A DNA stretch of 64,000 nucleotides from Bombus terrestris (taxonomy: Eukaryota > Arthropoda > Insecta > Hymenoptera > Apidae): contig NC_063283.1 of assembly GCF_910591885.1 (NCBI RefSeq), forward strand, positions 10,959,001 through 11,023,000, in the 5' to 3' direction. The position numbers and the translations under genes are program-made. Of this stretch, positions 1 to 13,200 are shown in pieces; position 1 is the first letter of the stretch; each line of letters starts with the position of its first letter. The notes below the pieces were generated by a model that worked only from the letters and a program-made list of their open reading frames with translations, was not told where the DNA came from and searched no databases.

Positions 1-773
1 AGTAGGTAGTACTTTTAGTACAGAACTAATGAATGATTTAGAAATTTGTACTATAGATTTAAAACGTTCTTTGAAACACGACAGCTGAATTGAAGTAGAA
101 ATTTGTATTTCTGTCATTATTGATTTTTTTTCTGATCTTTTCTCCATTCTGAGGAGGGTCGAAACGAGGGTAGAAGTTTGAATACAAGATCGGAAGTACA
201 TGGCTAATATTAGGAGCCGAAGGATGGCTAAATGTAAAGGAGTTGAAGTCACATCATTGTTAAAAGTTGCTTTAGTAGAGGGTCAATTTTACAGATACAT
301 CAAGAAGCAGAAGGATAGTTTTTTAATTAAATAAAAATGTCTAGTCGACACTTGTGTGCGTGGTGTGTGTACTTGTAAACACAATATCGAATTGTACGAA
401 AAGAAACTCTCATCGAGTGTCAGAATTTCGTTACAAATTCGACTGAATCACGACTGAAGCACGCCTGAATCTCAACAGAGTTACAACTTTAATATCTAGC
501 TCCTTTTACTAAGAACTAGACTACTACTTGGCACATCGAACGTTCCGTGTTCATAAAAGATTCGCATGTAATATTTCGGAGTGGAAAGGCAGATGTGCTT
601 AACGCGATATTCACAGGGTGTGCTAACCCGCTTCGCTAACCGATGGAAGAAAAGGCTAGTTTCCACTAGCGTGAACGTAGCGGCATGGCGGGTAAAAAAT
701 CAATAGACCACGTGGGTCGCCGACCGGGTTTTCCGAACCTAGTTTTCGTCCTACGTTATCATGCCGGATAATC

Positions 774-781
774 TGACGTCA
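774..781. promoter_or_regulatory. CRE palindrome TGACGTCA
   Basis: A perfect eight-base cAMP-response element lies in a GC-richer island (about 600-800) that also has a CACGTG E-box near 710. No gene start can be tied to it inside the window, so its role is unknown. The motif is known to bind bZIP factors of the CREB/ATF type. Confidence 0.35.
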
Positions 782-3514
782 GACAAAGAATTTCGTAATT
801 CGGCGGAAAAAGGTAAAGATGATTGCCAAAGGAAGCTGGCGACATCTCTATGAAAAGGGTTGATTTCATTAACCACCGTATCCAAATGTGCATCGTGGCT
901 CTCGTATCTCAATCATAGGTGTCACACAATCATATTCAGTCAAAAAAATATCAATAGATATGATTCTTCGAATATTCGCTAATAATGTTTAAAGTCGATC
1001 AATTTCTCATTTCTAATTTCTCTAGTTCTCTTAGGAGAGTGATAATTTACTTAGCCCTCACATACGACTGACGTCGTTATTCATAACGTAACTTGCATAA
1101 TAACATTACCGATGCGATCTTACGAGATTACTTAATGCCCTATCCTTTAGCTATTTACAATAATTCGCACGAATATCCATCAAACTTTCATTCAATATTT
1201 CCCTCGCTTATACAACCCTCCACGTTCATCAAACACCAAACAAACACCAAAAAGACAGGTCCATTGAAAATTACTCACCGAATAATCAATATTCGGAGGA
1301 AACGCGATGCTCAACCTTTAGAGGTTCTATGTAGTTCTCTTGTCGAATATCACTGGTCACTGGTGCGTATAGACAGAGGATAGCCTCTATCGACGATCGA
1401 CGCGTCACAGAGAAAATTCACCGGGATACGATGTCCGGTATACACGCGACGTACTCAAAGCATCGTTCTTCCTCTCCGTATCCTTAGTTCCTGTTCCGGT
1501 TGGTTCGGGTGGTCCGATCGTCGACACCGGCAACTGCCAAGGGCGGATGTGATTCAGCACGACGTAGCACGAGGATTAGAGAAGCCACGAAACGTGCAGC
1601 ACACTGGTCGAGCTCTGAATGACTGTCGTCGAACGTTCGTTCCGTTCGTGGACTTCGAGCATTATAACGTGCGGCAACGAGTGCCGGCGCATGTCGTCCC
1701 TCTCCTCTCCCTTTCTCTCTCCACATTTTCTATCTCTTTCTCTCTGTCTTTTCTCTGGCGGGCCTATGAAGCCTTTGTGCGCGCGTGCATCACGGTGCGT
1801 GTATATGGCCGCGGAGTACAAACCACGCTATGCCACCCTAGAGCTTTATCGACCGGTCTATCGGTCGTTCCTTTCTACCAATTATTATTATCTCGACCGT
1901 TCTCAGTAGCGATTTTGCATTAAGTTAGTTGTCTTCTTTTATGTTTTAAATGCATGATGTATGGACGTTGGAGTGTGATTGAACGCTGCCTCAAGCTGGA
2001 ATTTAGGGGATCCTATGATCGCTGGTTGTGCGTTTGCAAATGGGATACTGCAGTCACTGGATCCTTTGCTGGAGGTGTAGAGCAAACGTTATGTAACTAC
2101 GTAAAATTCAGTCAGTTGAGTTAGTATTTTCGAGTTCGTACGATTAAAGTTCCAGAAAAGGAAAATTGTTTAAGTTTCTTGGATTAGAGGTGTGTAGAAA
2201 TAATTGTTGATTTCGTGAGAAACTATGAAAATTATTGAAATGTATTCTTGGCTCCAGTCTTAAAATATGGCTTATATCGAAAACTTCATGAGCATCGAAG
2301 AAGCGAAGCAGAGAAAAGATGAAATAACTTGTTGGCAACCATAGGCAAATAAATTAAAATAACAAGAAACAAAATTGTACAAGTTATCGAATTAAAAATG
2401 TATAGAGAGACATATTATGTATGTTCTTCGTTTATTGGAAAACTACGAAGAATACCGAAATATACCTAAATCTTGATGGCAGTCTTGAGATTTATGGACA
2501 CTTATATTAAGACAACACTTAAGTACTTACAGTACACTCGAATAAAAGAATCGAGCGTCTACATGCTCGGCTGCGCTAGTATCAAGCAGTTCATAAGTCA
2601 TATACTTTCAGTAAACTTCAATATTAACAAATTAACATAACTTCTTTCCTGATAAGGATAATGATAAGAATTCATAGCAATTACGATTACGAGTTCAAGC
2701 TCCACTGCAATATGTATGCTACAAATTTCGTTTACATATGTAAATTAATATCCAAACGATATTGGTTATCATAATATACTGAAAGTCATTTTTAAATATT
2801 ACTCATTTAAATTTCATTTACACAAGGATAATCTTTTGAAACGAACTTTCTTAAATTCTTGAATCTTATGGAATAGTAGTAATTGTAAATTTCCTATGAA
2901 ACAGTGATGGTTCCAAATTAACGATTAACACTACAAAAGAATTTAACAATTCGATTTCGAGTTTTTCACCGATAATATACTTGGCTACTATCTGCATAAG
3001 AAAACGAGTAATAAGAAAAATCTATCTTCACGGAACAATTATAATAATATCGCGTGCCATTGATATGTACGTCCGTACATTGGTAAAATAAAAAAAACAC
3101 TGAGAACACAGAATTACGAGCTACGCGAGTCTACCAGACGAAATTTAATGCTTCACACGTCGATCGCGCGATATCCTATATAGAGTGGTGCACCTGCACG
3201 ATCCATGTCAGTCAATCCATATCGACCGCTTTATCGACTATCAACCGCGGTGCACGCTCGCATACTAGCAGGTAGCAAATTTACATTCTCAACCGCTCGT
3301 AAAGTATGCTTACATCATGATACGACTAGTACATGTAATAACTTAGAAGTAATAATCCAGCCTATCAATGCGCCTATTGTAATTAATTACCATTTTCATA
3401 CGATGTTTCCCTTAATTCGACAACAATATCGCAAACTTCATTTCCGTTATATTAAATTCTGAATAGTAAACGCTCTTGAAACTTTTCAATTCTTGGTTAA
3501 CACTGTTTGTCTTT

Positions 3515-3810
3515 TATTCTTGATTCCTTAGATTTCGTAGCAGTGCTAGATTGATACTGAATATATTGATAGCGAATAAATTATCGTTCTGATAATGTTT
3601 GAATTCTTATTTAATTCTTTCGTGTATGTTCTTCTCGGTTCTTTAGATTTTATAAGCAGTGGCGGATTAATTTGATAAATTTTTGTAAATTGAACCTACT
3701 TCCGATATAGTAGATTTTGATATAAAGACTCTAACAATGTCCCATTTTATTCTCTTCGATTTGTCAAATCTTATAAGCAGTAATTGATTGATAACAGATT
3801 TTGAAAAATT
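3515..3810 (+). repeat. Diverged tandem repeat, about 118-bp unit
   Basis: Three copies of a similar block occur at a spacing of about 115-120 bp. Each carries a TTAGATTT- or AAATCTTA-like word followed by a GCAGT word and a GATTGAT- or GATTAAT-like word, at about 3530, 3645 and 3768. The copies are strongly diverged, so this is an old local duplication. No coding potential is visible. Confidence 0.5.
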
Positions 3811-5012
3811 GCGTTATTTCTGGGATGAAAAATCGAAGCTGGATCGCTCGATTTTGCTGGAAATTGCATCGATCAACGCCATCAATGTTCCGTCCAGCAA
3901 CGAGTAATCGTATTACGCTTTGTCGTGGCCGAGCAATCCTGTTTTCGCTTGCCGTGTAATTAAACTGCGTCGCTGGACGCGTCACGTCGGTTTGATAAAA
4001 TTTCGATAATCAACTTCCAACGTCCCTCATTAAGAACCGCATCTATGATCAGGATTTCATCGTGTTTTCATCATGATCTATAGTTTCTTGATCAAGATCC
4101 TGATCGAGCTACTCCTTGCACGCGTGTCATGAAATAACAAAAATGACGAAACAAGATCGTGCCACGACTTTTATGAATAGCTTTACGAGTACGCGATATT
4201 TTCAGAATCATGACGATTCATGACGTTGACTTCGTTTACCTAGAACGTAAGATGGAGAGAGGAGGCAGTTACCGAAGCGGTATTAACGCAATGGAAATAT
4301 CTTTTTTGATCAAAATTTTCAAATTTGAGGATGTATAAAATTGAGAATTTGAAAACTCAAATGTCTGACAAAATTTTAAACTTTGATAATCTGGTTTTTT
4401 GAAAATTTCGAATATTTCGATATTTAAAGATTTGAAAATTCGAAAAAATGAAAATTTATTACTCGGTACTCAGGTAGTGAAGCACAGAGCTTACAGCTAC
4501 GAGAAGTAATAGTAGTAGTAGAAACGGAATGAACGCAATCTAGGATAACGATAGCATGTAGTTTCTTGATAAAGAGAGGGGAATACCCGACGGGACGTCA
4601 TTATGGAACGGTACGTGCTTTCCCAAGACTTTTCTTACGAACGCGGATTCCTTCTATTCCTGAATTTTCTTCCATTATTCCTGGGAATCTCGCTCGATTA
4701 ACGTTAATCGCAGAAATTTCAGTATTATTAATTGCTAATTTTGAACTGAATCCTCCGTACAAAATGACTTAGATATGAAAGAAATATCAAGATAGCTTAT
4801 ATCAAAATAGTTTTCCACGTTATATAATTTGAAGTATGATATTATATGTATAATCCATTATCGTGCAAATGATGTTTAATATACAAATTTCTAACAATGG
4901 GCTAACTACAATTTTTATCGATGTATATAATAACCCTTAACTATCCGTATATTTTATTGATATTTTAAACAACTTTTTCTTATGCACGTAAGAAACGCGC
5001 TTGCTTAGTTTA

Positions 5013-5687
5013 CGAGATATTCGCGAAAAATTGCCGGTACGACACGGCGTATTTCACAGAGTATGCGTCAGTATTGGTTGCCGACCACCGGCCGCTTATC
5101 TTCTGTTTATAAACGGTAGTTTATAACTTTGGGAAATGGAAAGGAATAAACTTTGGGTTTATAACTTTATAACTATGAGAAAACTCGAAGCAGCCCGGAC
5201 GCAACTGCATATACGAGGCTGCGAAAAGTATCTGTTATAACTCGATTAAGAGCGAATATCATCAATATATTGGGTTTAGGTTTGGGTCAGATTTTTCAAT
5301 CCAACCGTAGCAAGGTGACCCTGACAACGCTTGCATGAAATAACTATAATTTTATTTCATAAAATAACATTACTCATTCGTTTGTCCGTAATTTTTATAA
5401 TTAAGTTGTTGTTATTTTACGCGGACGTTGACGGCTGCCTCGTGGCGATAGAATTGAAAAATCTGACCCAAAGCTGAACAAAGCAATAATAATATAAATT
5501 GTAAAGTCACAACAGATCGCATATGCATATGCACACTGTGCACGGGGCGTTTAAGCTCGCCCAATCCTCGTTTATAAACAGAAGATAAGCGGCCGGCAAC
5601 CAATACTGACGCATACGCTGCCACGGACGCGCAACTATGGGCAAAAATACACTGTAGCGGTACTAACCGTTTTTCGCGAATATCTCG
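5013..5687. repeat. Large diverged inverted repeat (two head-to-head arms)
   Basis: The left arm (5013-5300) matches the reverse complement of the right arm (5453-5687) in three collinear blocks. An 18-base block, 5013-5030 against 5670-5687, is perfect. A block of about 48 bases, 5061-5115 against 5569-5616, is identical except for a 7-base insertion in the left copy. A 20-base block, 5281-5300 against 5453-5472, is perfect. Between the blocks the arms have diverged. The arms are separated by about 150 bp. It could be a fold-back transposon remnant or two inverted copies of a dispersed repeat. No clear target-site duplication was found. Confidence 0.75.
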
Positions 5688-8239
5688 CCAGCTAAGCGAA
5701 TCCACCCATTACGGTACACACAGGAGAAAAAAGTTGTAGAAAATACCCATATATTTCTACAACATATGCAAAAAATCATAGAAATCGAAGGATAGGCGAC
5801 GTTCCTACAGTCTCATCATTAAATGTCCTAAAATTACACATTTATATAATTCATTTAATATACATAAGGTATTTTATATCTTAAAATATATAAAAAATTG
5901 AAATATAAAAAAATTAGAAAATGATAGCGACGAAACCAGTATTCATTTAAAGGATGTCTGTCGATACATTCTCAAAACAGCTAGATAATGATTCAAGAGA
6001 TTAAGACTGTACAAATAAGTAACGATCTTCTGATGCAATGAGGGAAATACGATCGATGATCGTTCAGTCCTTATACGATGCAAAGGCATGATAAACTATT
6101 TGCAAGTTGCATAATCTTATTTCTCCAATTACTCTTGCTAACCCTCTCATGCTTGCCACTAATGAAATCGCGTGTTTACCAAAGCAACGGTAATTGAGAA
6201 CAGTGTCCAAAGCTTTCGTAGTAATTAATTATAATATATTATACCGCCATGTAGTTCGGGTCTTGCGTAACTATAGTTTCATAATATTTCAAGTATTCTT
6301 TTTCCAACAAACATAAATAACATAGTTGACACAACAAATTGTTGAACTTAGCTTGGGAGATAAACAGATCGAAAATTTCTATAATTATGACAAAAATATG
6401 ACTTTTGCAGGAATGATTTATAGCGAAATATAGTTAACTTTAAACATGCCATATACTTATTTATTTATTTAAGATGATTTCACTGTATTTTGTTATATTC
6501 GATTGAGTATTGTGTGTGATATGCGTGTGTGGAATCGGAGTATTGTAATTTCGTAAGGAAAACGATAGAAATATAAAACGATAGAAATTAACCAATTTTT
6601 TCTAAATTTTTATAAATTTGAGATCTTTTTCGAAAGAGATAATTCAATTCTAAATAAAAATATAAAGCTCCCAAGATTTATGAACACAAACGTTAAACAC
6701 AGATTTCATGATATTTATGACACAATAATTAATTAATTTATGCGTGTTAGTATATGAAATTTTCAATTTACGTTATGTTTCCTCCATAAAATCATAAACG
6801 CCTGTAAAAATGTTCACTAGCGTATCTTGCCTCTGTGCGGCAACGACGAACACTATTTGATTATAACTAAACATAAATTAGTAGGTATTAATTCTTGAAA
6901 AAAGAAAAAAAGATAAAAATTATTATTTCTGACAAGCGATGCAATCCAATGTACCAATTATACAATAGCGCATTTGAGAATCTAAATACTTCCATATAAA
7001 ACTTTCAACTTCAATTCTTATAAAATTCCTATAAAAAGATTCGGAAATTTAAAAAAAATTAAATCTATGTCTAAAAAGACTAATCTTCGAAGAAGTCATC
7101 GTTAAGCCCAGTACTATAGGCAACGACTCAAAACGCGCAAGTTTCAACGAAGCAATGAAAAAGACAAGAAAGGAAACGAAACCCGAGGTTGCACGTGTTC
7201 AGTTAGAACGCGAAAACTTGTCAAGGCATAAAAGATCCAGCAGCTGGATCTGTTCTAAGGACTTGAGAGACTAGACAAAGGGGCAGAACCTCGCTTAAAG
7301 GGGTGCATGATCGTTTGGAATAGAAACTCCGTTCCAGGTCGGGCCAGGTGCATTTTTTGTAGTTTTGTCACCATGTCCCCTTGGTAAAACCGTGAATTAA
7401 CTATACCGCGTGTCGGAACTTTCGTCGTGAAATATCGATCGACTAATTTTTCAAGTTCACTTCCGAATTTGGAAATTCCGCACCGCAGACGTGGGCTTAA
7501 CGATGTAAAAATGTAATTGGCATTTATGGTATGTTAATTGTACGAATTGGTAGCAATATAAGAAACGGGCCTTGTTTGACAAAATTCTCTGGCATTAAGA
7601 AGGATTTGCATCTCAAGGTGTAATAAACGATAACGCAATACTTCTACGATAGCCGCTCGGATCATTACAGCACATGATTGAAAAATCGACGCAAGATGCA
7701 TTTTATCACTGTCCTCGATGTGATTATGTGAAACTTGTTTTTCGCTTGTTCGTTTGCGTTGCTAGGTAAAAACGTTGCCCGCTTGCTTAGAAAAAGGAAG
7801 ATTCTTTTATTTATTATTAATTTATTATTATTTATGTATTATTAAACATCACAGATCTAAATTAAGAGTTATTTAAAAAATTTAATGTTCTTCGCTAAGG
7901 GGAATTTTGTAACACTATAAATTTGTAATACTAACTAAATTATGTTTTATGTATTCGTAACACTAAATAAATTTGTAACACTATACATTTTTCAATTATT
8001 CTATCAACTTGTATCGTTGTATTTTTATCACAACGATTTTCAAAGTATCCTGAATATTAGCATAGCCATCTTGGTATCTTAACTCTAGGAGATAATATAA
8101 ACTTTCGAAAATCCACATCTCAAAAACAAGAGACACCAAAAAATAGCTGACCCTTCCACCAAATATTGATCGAAAATGTTCGAAAAAGACATCCCTTAAT
8201 TATGAGTAATATAAATTCCTGGATGAGGTTGGATAACCA

Positions 8240-8560
8240 GAAGCTAGCTAGGAACGAGGAATCTCATGAATTCGGCGGCACGCTTATTGCGTGGGACGTG
8301 TTTTCGTGACGTCACGGAATCAATACGCCATCCAGTCTCAGCCCACCACCTACGTCACCATCGCTTCTTGTCCGTGTTCAATTACTGGAAACGAGGGTAC
8401 CATGTCGTCGTGGGTCGAACTTGTTCTTCTAATGCAATTTGCCAAGTGCACGGCGTCGTTTGCAACTGGCAAAACACATTCAATTACCACGGCAAGCAAG
8501 ATCGTACCCTTCTTCCTTAATTTCACTCTATTCATTCGTGGATCTCTGGTGAGAAAGGTT
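8240..8560 (+). promoter_or_regulatory. GC-richer island with a CRE; possible promoter or untranslated exon
   Basis: This island stands out from the AT-rich surroundings. It holds a 12-base palindrome centred on TGACGTCA (8305-8316), a half site TACGTCA soon after, and a donor-like GTGAGAAAG at about 8549. Two overlapping small reading frames cross it but resemble nothing I know. It could be the promoter and first non-coding exon of a plus-strand transcript. RRP12 starts 1.7 kb downstream, so this could also be a distal RRP12 promoter. Confidence 0.3.
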
Positions 8561-10249
8561 TCTTAAATCGCAAACATAGTTTTCGGATCGTAGTTGAAAA
8601 GGAAATGTGATTCTTTCAGGAAATTCTTCTTTGGAAAAATTTCCCAGTTTGGAGCATTTGTCACTAGTAGATCGTTTGATCGATCACACTGTTTGGAAGA
8701 TTGATGGTCTGGATATTAGAAAAGAGATCGAGAGGATTTTTGATTACTCGACACGTGAAACCGAGATATAGCATAACAAGCAACAGGTCTACGTTATTTT
8801 TACGCTCTTTAAGAAAGTAGAGTTTTTTTGTATTTTACGTTGTATATTTTTCGCCTGTATTGTTTTAATAATGCCACAATTTAAGAAATATAAACTTTAA
8901 AGAAGTGTTTTAAAATTTATAAAGACATTTTCCTGAGCCATAGCCATACTATCGTATGTTATCGTATAGTTGTAAAACTAAGGCCAAATTGATAACGATA
9001 TATGCAATAATTTTGCCCTCTGACGTGAAGCATTATAAATGCTGCTTTACATGATAAAACATGTTGGTAAAAAAATTCTGTAAACTTTGTATGCAATAAA
9101 AGCAAATGCGAAAGTTTTTGATTTTCCCGCCATAAAAGCAAAGCAACTATGCGAAATCCAAAATATAGTAGATGAAGTCAAGAATATGAATTTGCATAAA
9201 AATCAGCAGTCTAATCAATCTAACACATTCCAGGATATAAATCGGTAGATACTAGTATTCACATTCTATTCTTCCATTATGTACAATATACTATATACAA
9301 TATACAATAATTAAATATATTTAATGTAATTAATGACAATACAATAATACATACTATACCAAGCGTTTCTTGAAACGGACAATTCATCCACGATGGTCAT
9401 GGCCTCATGCAAGGAGGATCTATTCTTTACTACCTGTTAATGATTCCATCTGACAAACGTTTCCTTCACGATCGAATAATATATGTATCTCCATCAAACG
9501 AAAACGTGACTGTTGATTCGTCTGGTCTCATAAGTCATATACGGTTTACAATAAATTTGAAAATTTTCACGTCGCCTCGAGGAAGAACAGTATTCGATTG
9601 GCTAGTTTGCAAATCGCCTAAACTATGACCGTCTGCCGTCTTAATTACCCGCTCAATCATCGATAGTTACAATAAAGATCATAACGTGAATAATCATTTC
9701 GAACAACGGACGTTTAGATTCTTGATCCTCGATTTGCTTTACAAGATCGAGTCTCCTTTAATTTGTAGATAAAGTTATTTTTATTATTGATAGATCTACA
9801 AACTTAACAAACTTAGATAGATAGATTTGAAACTTAACAAATTTCAGAACTTGAGAACTTGAAAATTTTCAATTTTGAGAAAATAAAACTTAAAACCTTA
9901 CGGTCTCGGAAATTTGAAACTTGGATGTCTTTCTGCCTTGAAGGCTAATTTGGCTGGTCTATTATGACATCTATCAAAAGTTCAAAAGTACATTCATAGA
10001 ATATGATGGTTCCCACTTACATTTAAGCTACACGATGATGAATACATGCTGCCATCTTTCGATAGTCATTAGAATATCGTAGCAATTATTTTGCCATACA
10101 ACGCCATCAATAGCGTTGCGACAATACTTGCAGCACATGCAGTATGTATTTAACCTCTTTCTATCGTTGTGAATACGAGAGAGAAATATCTGTCTTGATA
10201 AATTTCGTACCTTTTAAGTATATATTACTTAAAAATTAGACAGGAGAAG

Positions 10250-13200
10250 ATGGGTAAATTGGGACCGCGTTTAAGTAGCCGGAAAAAGGCGAAACGTTGG
10301 CCGAAGGGTCAGAGCTCCAGTTCTAATCCACAAACTAAAAAGCATCGGGAACAGGCATCCTGGATATTCTTTAAAGATTCAACAGGTATAAACTTACAAA
10401 TATTAATGATTAGAATTTTTTATGATTTTGTTTATGTGTTTGATATTATATTAAATTTTGTAATTTTCTTAGCCTCTGCGAAGCCTGGTATAACAAAGGA
10501 AGATTTAAAAAAACACAATGCTATTCAAGGGATTGAACCACAGGTAGAAACACTTGATAGCGAAGGTAACTCTTGGGAAACATGCACAGAAAATACTGCT
10601 GATACCTTTGCTACCAATTATAGTAATTGTTCAAATATATCATTTAGTAGGTTAGTACATGATCGTACTTAAATCAAACTTAGTTTTAAATATGTATTCG
10701 AAGATATTATTAAATGTTAAATTGAGCGATTAATTGAATATTATTCAATAATGATTTTACAGGTTTTTAAATCATTTTCAATCGAAATCACTGTTGCATA
10801 AGGAAATGTTAGCTGTGTTGTCTGCTGTAACGGAGATTATAAAACAGCATGGTGGTAATGAATCTAGCACAGAATATTTTGCTGCATTGGTATGTATTAT
10901 AGAACACTTTTTAACTCTTTGCGGACGGGGCTGCTCGAGGAGCGGATGTCGCCGTGGACGAGAGGTATTGGTGCACACAGTTGAGAAAATATGCACGTTG
11001 AACGATTGCGTTATTCGTTGTTGAGGGTTTATATTTAGTTCATCATCGCCGTGACTATCACCAGAAATATTGAAATGTCTGAGCTATATCCTTATTGAAC
11101 AGAGTTCATTTCCACTGTCTGAAGCACTGTTGTCGTCTTCTATCTTATCAGGTTCAAAATACTACTGTCACTATCGAACCTTTTCTGAATCTTTTATGCA
11201 TTGTGTACATATAAGGTATTATAAAAAATATATAAAATTTATAAAAAGCTTGCTCATTCGTCTGGTAATGCCATTGAAATTCGTTCTCTCTCGGCCATCA
11301 TCCTGCATCTCGAGTTTATGTTAAAGAAGATTTATGTTTATGTAGAAGATAAAATTTCTAAAGACCTATAATTTTCTCCCATCAAAAACATAACACTATT
11401 TAGTTTACTATACCCATGCGTAAGTACGTATAAGATTATTGCTCAGAAAAATAGACGTACATCAGATATCTCAAAATAAGTACCTGGAACTATGAACAGA
11501 CTCGAGCAGTTATATACCGATACTCGTTCGCAAAGGGTTAAGAAAGGTATGGACAAATTAATTATTAATATTAATATCTTAGATGAGTACTTTGGAAGCG
11601 ATTGAATCGGATACATCAATCGCAGCTACACTCTCTTTATTAGGCATGGGCCTAAAAACTGTCCCAAAAAATGTTTTAAATATCCAATTTGGAGCTGCAA
11701 GTAGAATTTTCTTAAATATCCTAGTTAAATATGCATCGTCGGAAGAGTACCTAATACTTCGACATGTAAATCGTTTTTCATTCTATTTCTTTATATGATT
11801 TTAAATATTACGCCAAGGCATACTATCTATATTTTTAATTTTTCACAGTGTATTCATTGTTTATCTGTGCTCCTTCGAGCACAAGAAGCAGCCACATGGT
11901 CTAGTTCATCTACAATGCAAGTGTTGGATGTTATTTTGTCATTTACTATACACTATAAACCAAAATTAAGAAAATCAGCACAACATGGAATATGTGCTAT
12001 ATTAAACGGTAGCACAAATCTGAATAAAGAAATTATTCGAATAAATTGGACAATTTTTAATAAACTTTAATATTACAATGTTAATAATTTTAGGAAGTGA
12101 TATCATGAAAAGTGAAAACCCATCGCAATATCATCCAGCTACTCCATACATCGCAAAATTCTGTATTGGTCAACTTGATTCCAAGTCCGATGGTATTACA
12201 AATGTTCTCCATGTCCTTACACTACTAAAAGACATTTTCCATCATTTACCAAAGATTCATGTGAAGGTATTTGTTGACATTTGTTAAGGAAATACATATA
12301 TTTATATTATACAATTACGAACTTTTATTTTCCAGACTATCAGTGAATCTTTATTGAAGCTTATGACTATGAAAAATGTGTTAGTAACTTCATGTTGTCT
12401 ACAAACCTTTCATGGTTTGTTCGTTTCTCGACCATCAGAAGCTATTCTACCAGTACAAAGAAATGGGCAAATCATTACTGCCTTATATGATTACCAACCT
12501 CCAGCAACTGATACACAACCAACTTTAGCGTGGCTAACTGTAATGCAAGAAGCATATTTGAATTTAGCCCAGTAAACAAACTTTTATATTTAAATTCCTT
12601 ATATCCAATTTTATTGAAGAGATAGTAACTGCTGAATGTATTTTTCCTTTATAGCAATTCATTAAATTTATGCGCAGTTCTGTTACCAAGAATTTTAGAC
12701 AGATGCATGCAATTGTGGCTTTCGGACAAATCAGAAGTTATATCTGGTTCTTCGCACACGATAAAAATTTTATTACAAGACTGTGTCGGTAAAATATGTG
12801 AAACCGAAGAATCAATGAAAACGTAAGATTAAATTTAATTATTATTCTTCGTATCTATAATTTATATTTCATCATTTATATCATACTTTTAGATATAAGG
12901 ACACTATCAATCAGATAACTTTTATGATCCATCAAGCATTAGGTTATCAGTATTTGGAAGCTTGGTATCATATTCTTCATTTAATAGCCCTACTGTTTCA
13001 GGTAATATTGATTTTCTGCTTCTTACCCTTTTGTCAATGTTGTACAATTCAACGTTCCCTTTTATTGCAGGTAACTGGTAAAGCGAGAAGTCCGCAATTA
13101 ATAGAGATATTAAAAACTCTAGCTGAGTTACGTGATTCTTACAATTTTGCATCGAAAAATGACGCTGAGTACGCTATTGGAGCTGCGATAAGAGTACTAG

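Larger units (their letters stand above)
1..10249. other. Long non-genic stretch left of RRP12
   Basis: No open reading frame here has splice context or recognisable protein similarity; the longest are about 80-120 codons, often open from GTG or TTG, and look like chance. The DNA is AT-rich with GC-richer islands near 600-800, 1380-1910, 5010-5700 and 8240-8560. It contains a diverged inverted repeat (5013-5687), a diverged tandem repeat (about 3515-3810), two perfect CRE palindromes, and low-complexity stretches of short A/T-rich words near 4310-4450 and 9830-9930. It may be intergenic DNA or an intron of a gene outside the window; the sequence alone does not decide this. Confidence 0.6.

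Noticed and set aside
1484..1923. Several overlapping reading frames on both strands
   Set aside because: This is a GC-rich island where stops are rare; the frames overlap on both strands and none has similarity or splice logic.
5412..5705. 97-codon minus-strand reading frame
   Set aside because: It lies inside one arm of the inverted repeat and resembles no protein; its counterpart in the other arm is not open.
10890..11582. Coding continuation of RRP12 exon 3 and small frames after it
   Set aside because: The frame reads into the piggyBac-like element; splicing at 10889/11583 restores the conserved TEYFAAL-MSTLEAIES junction.
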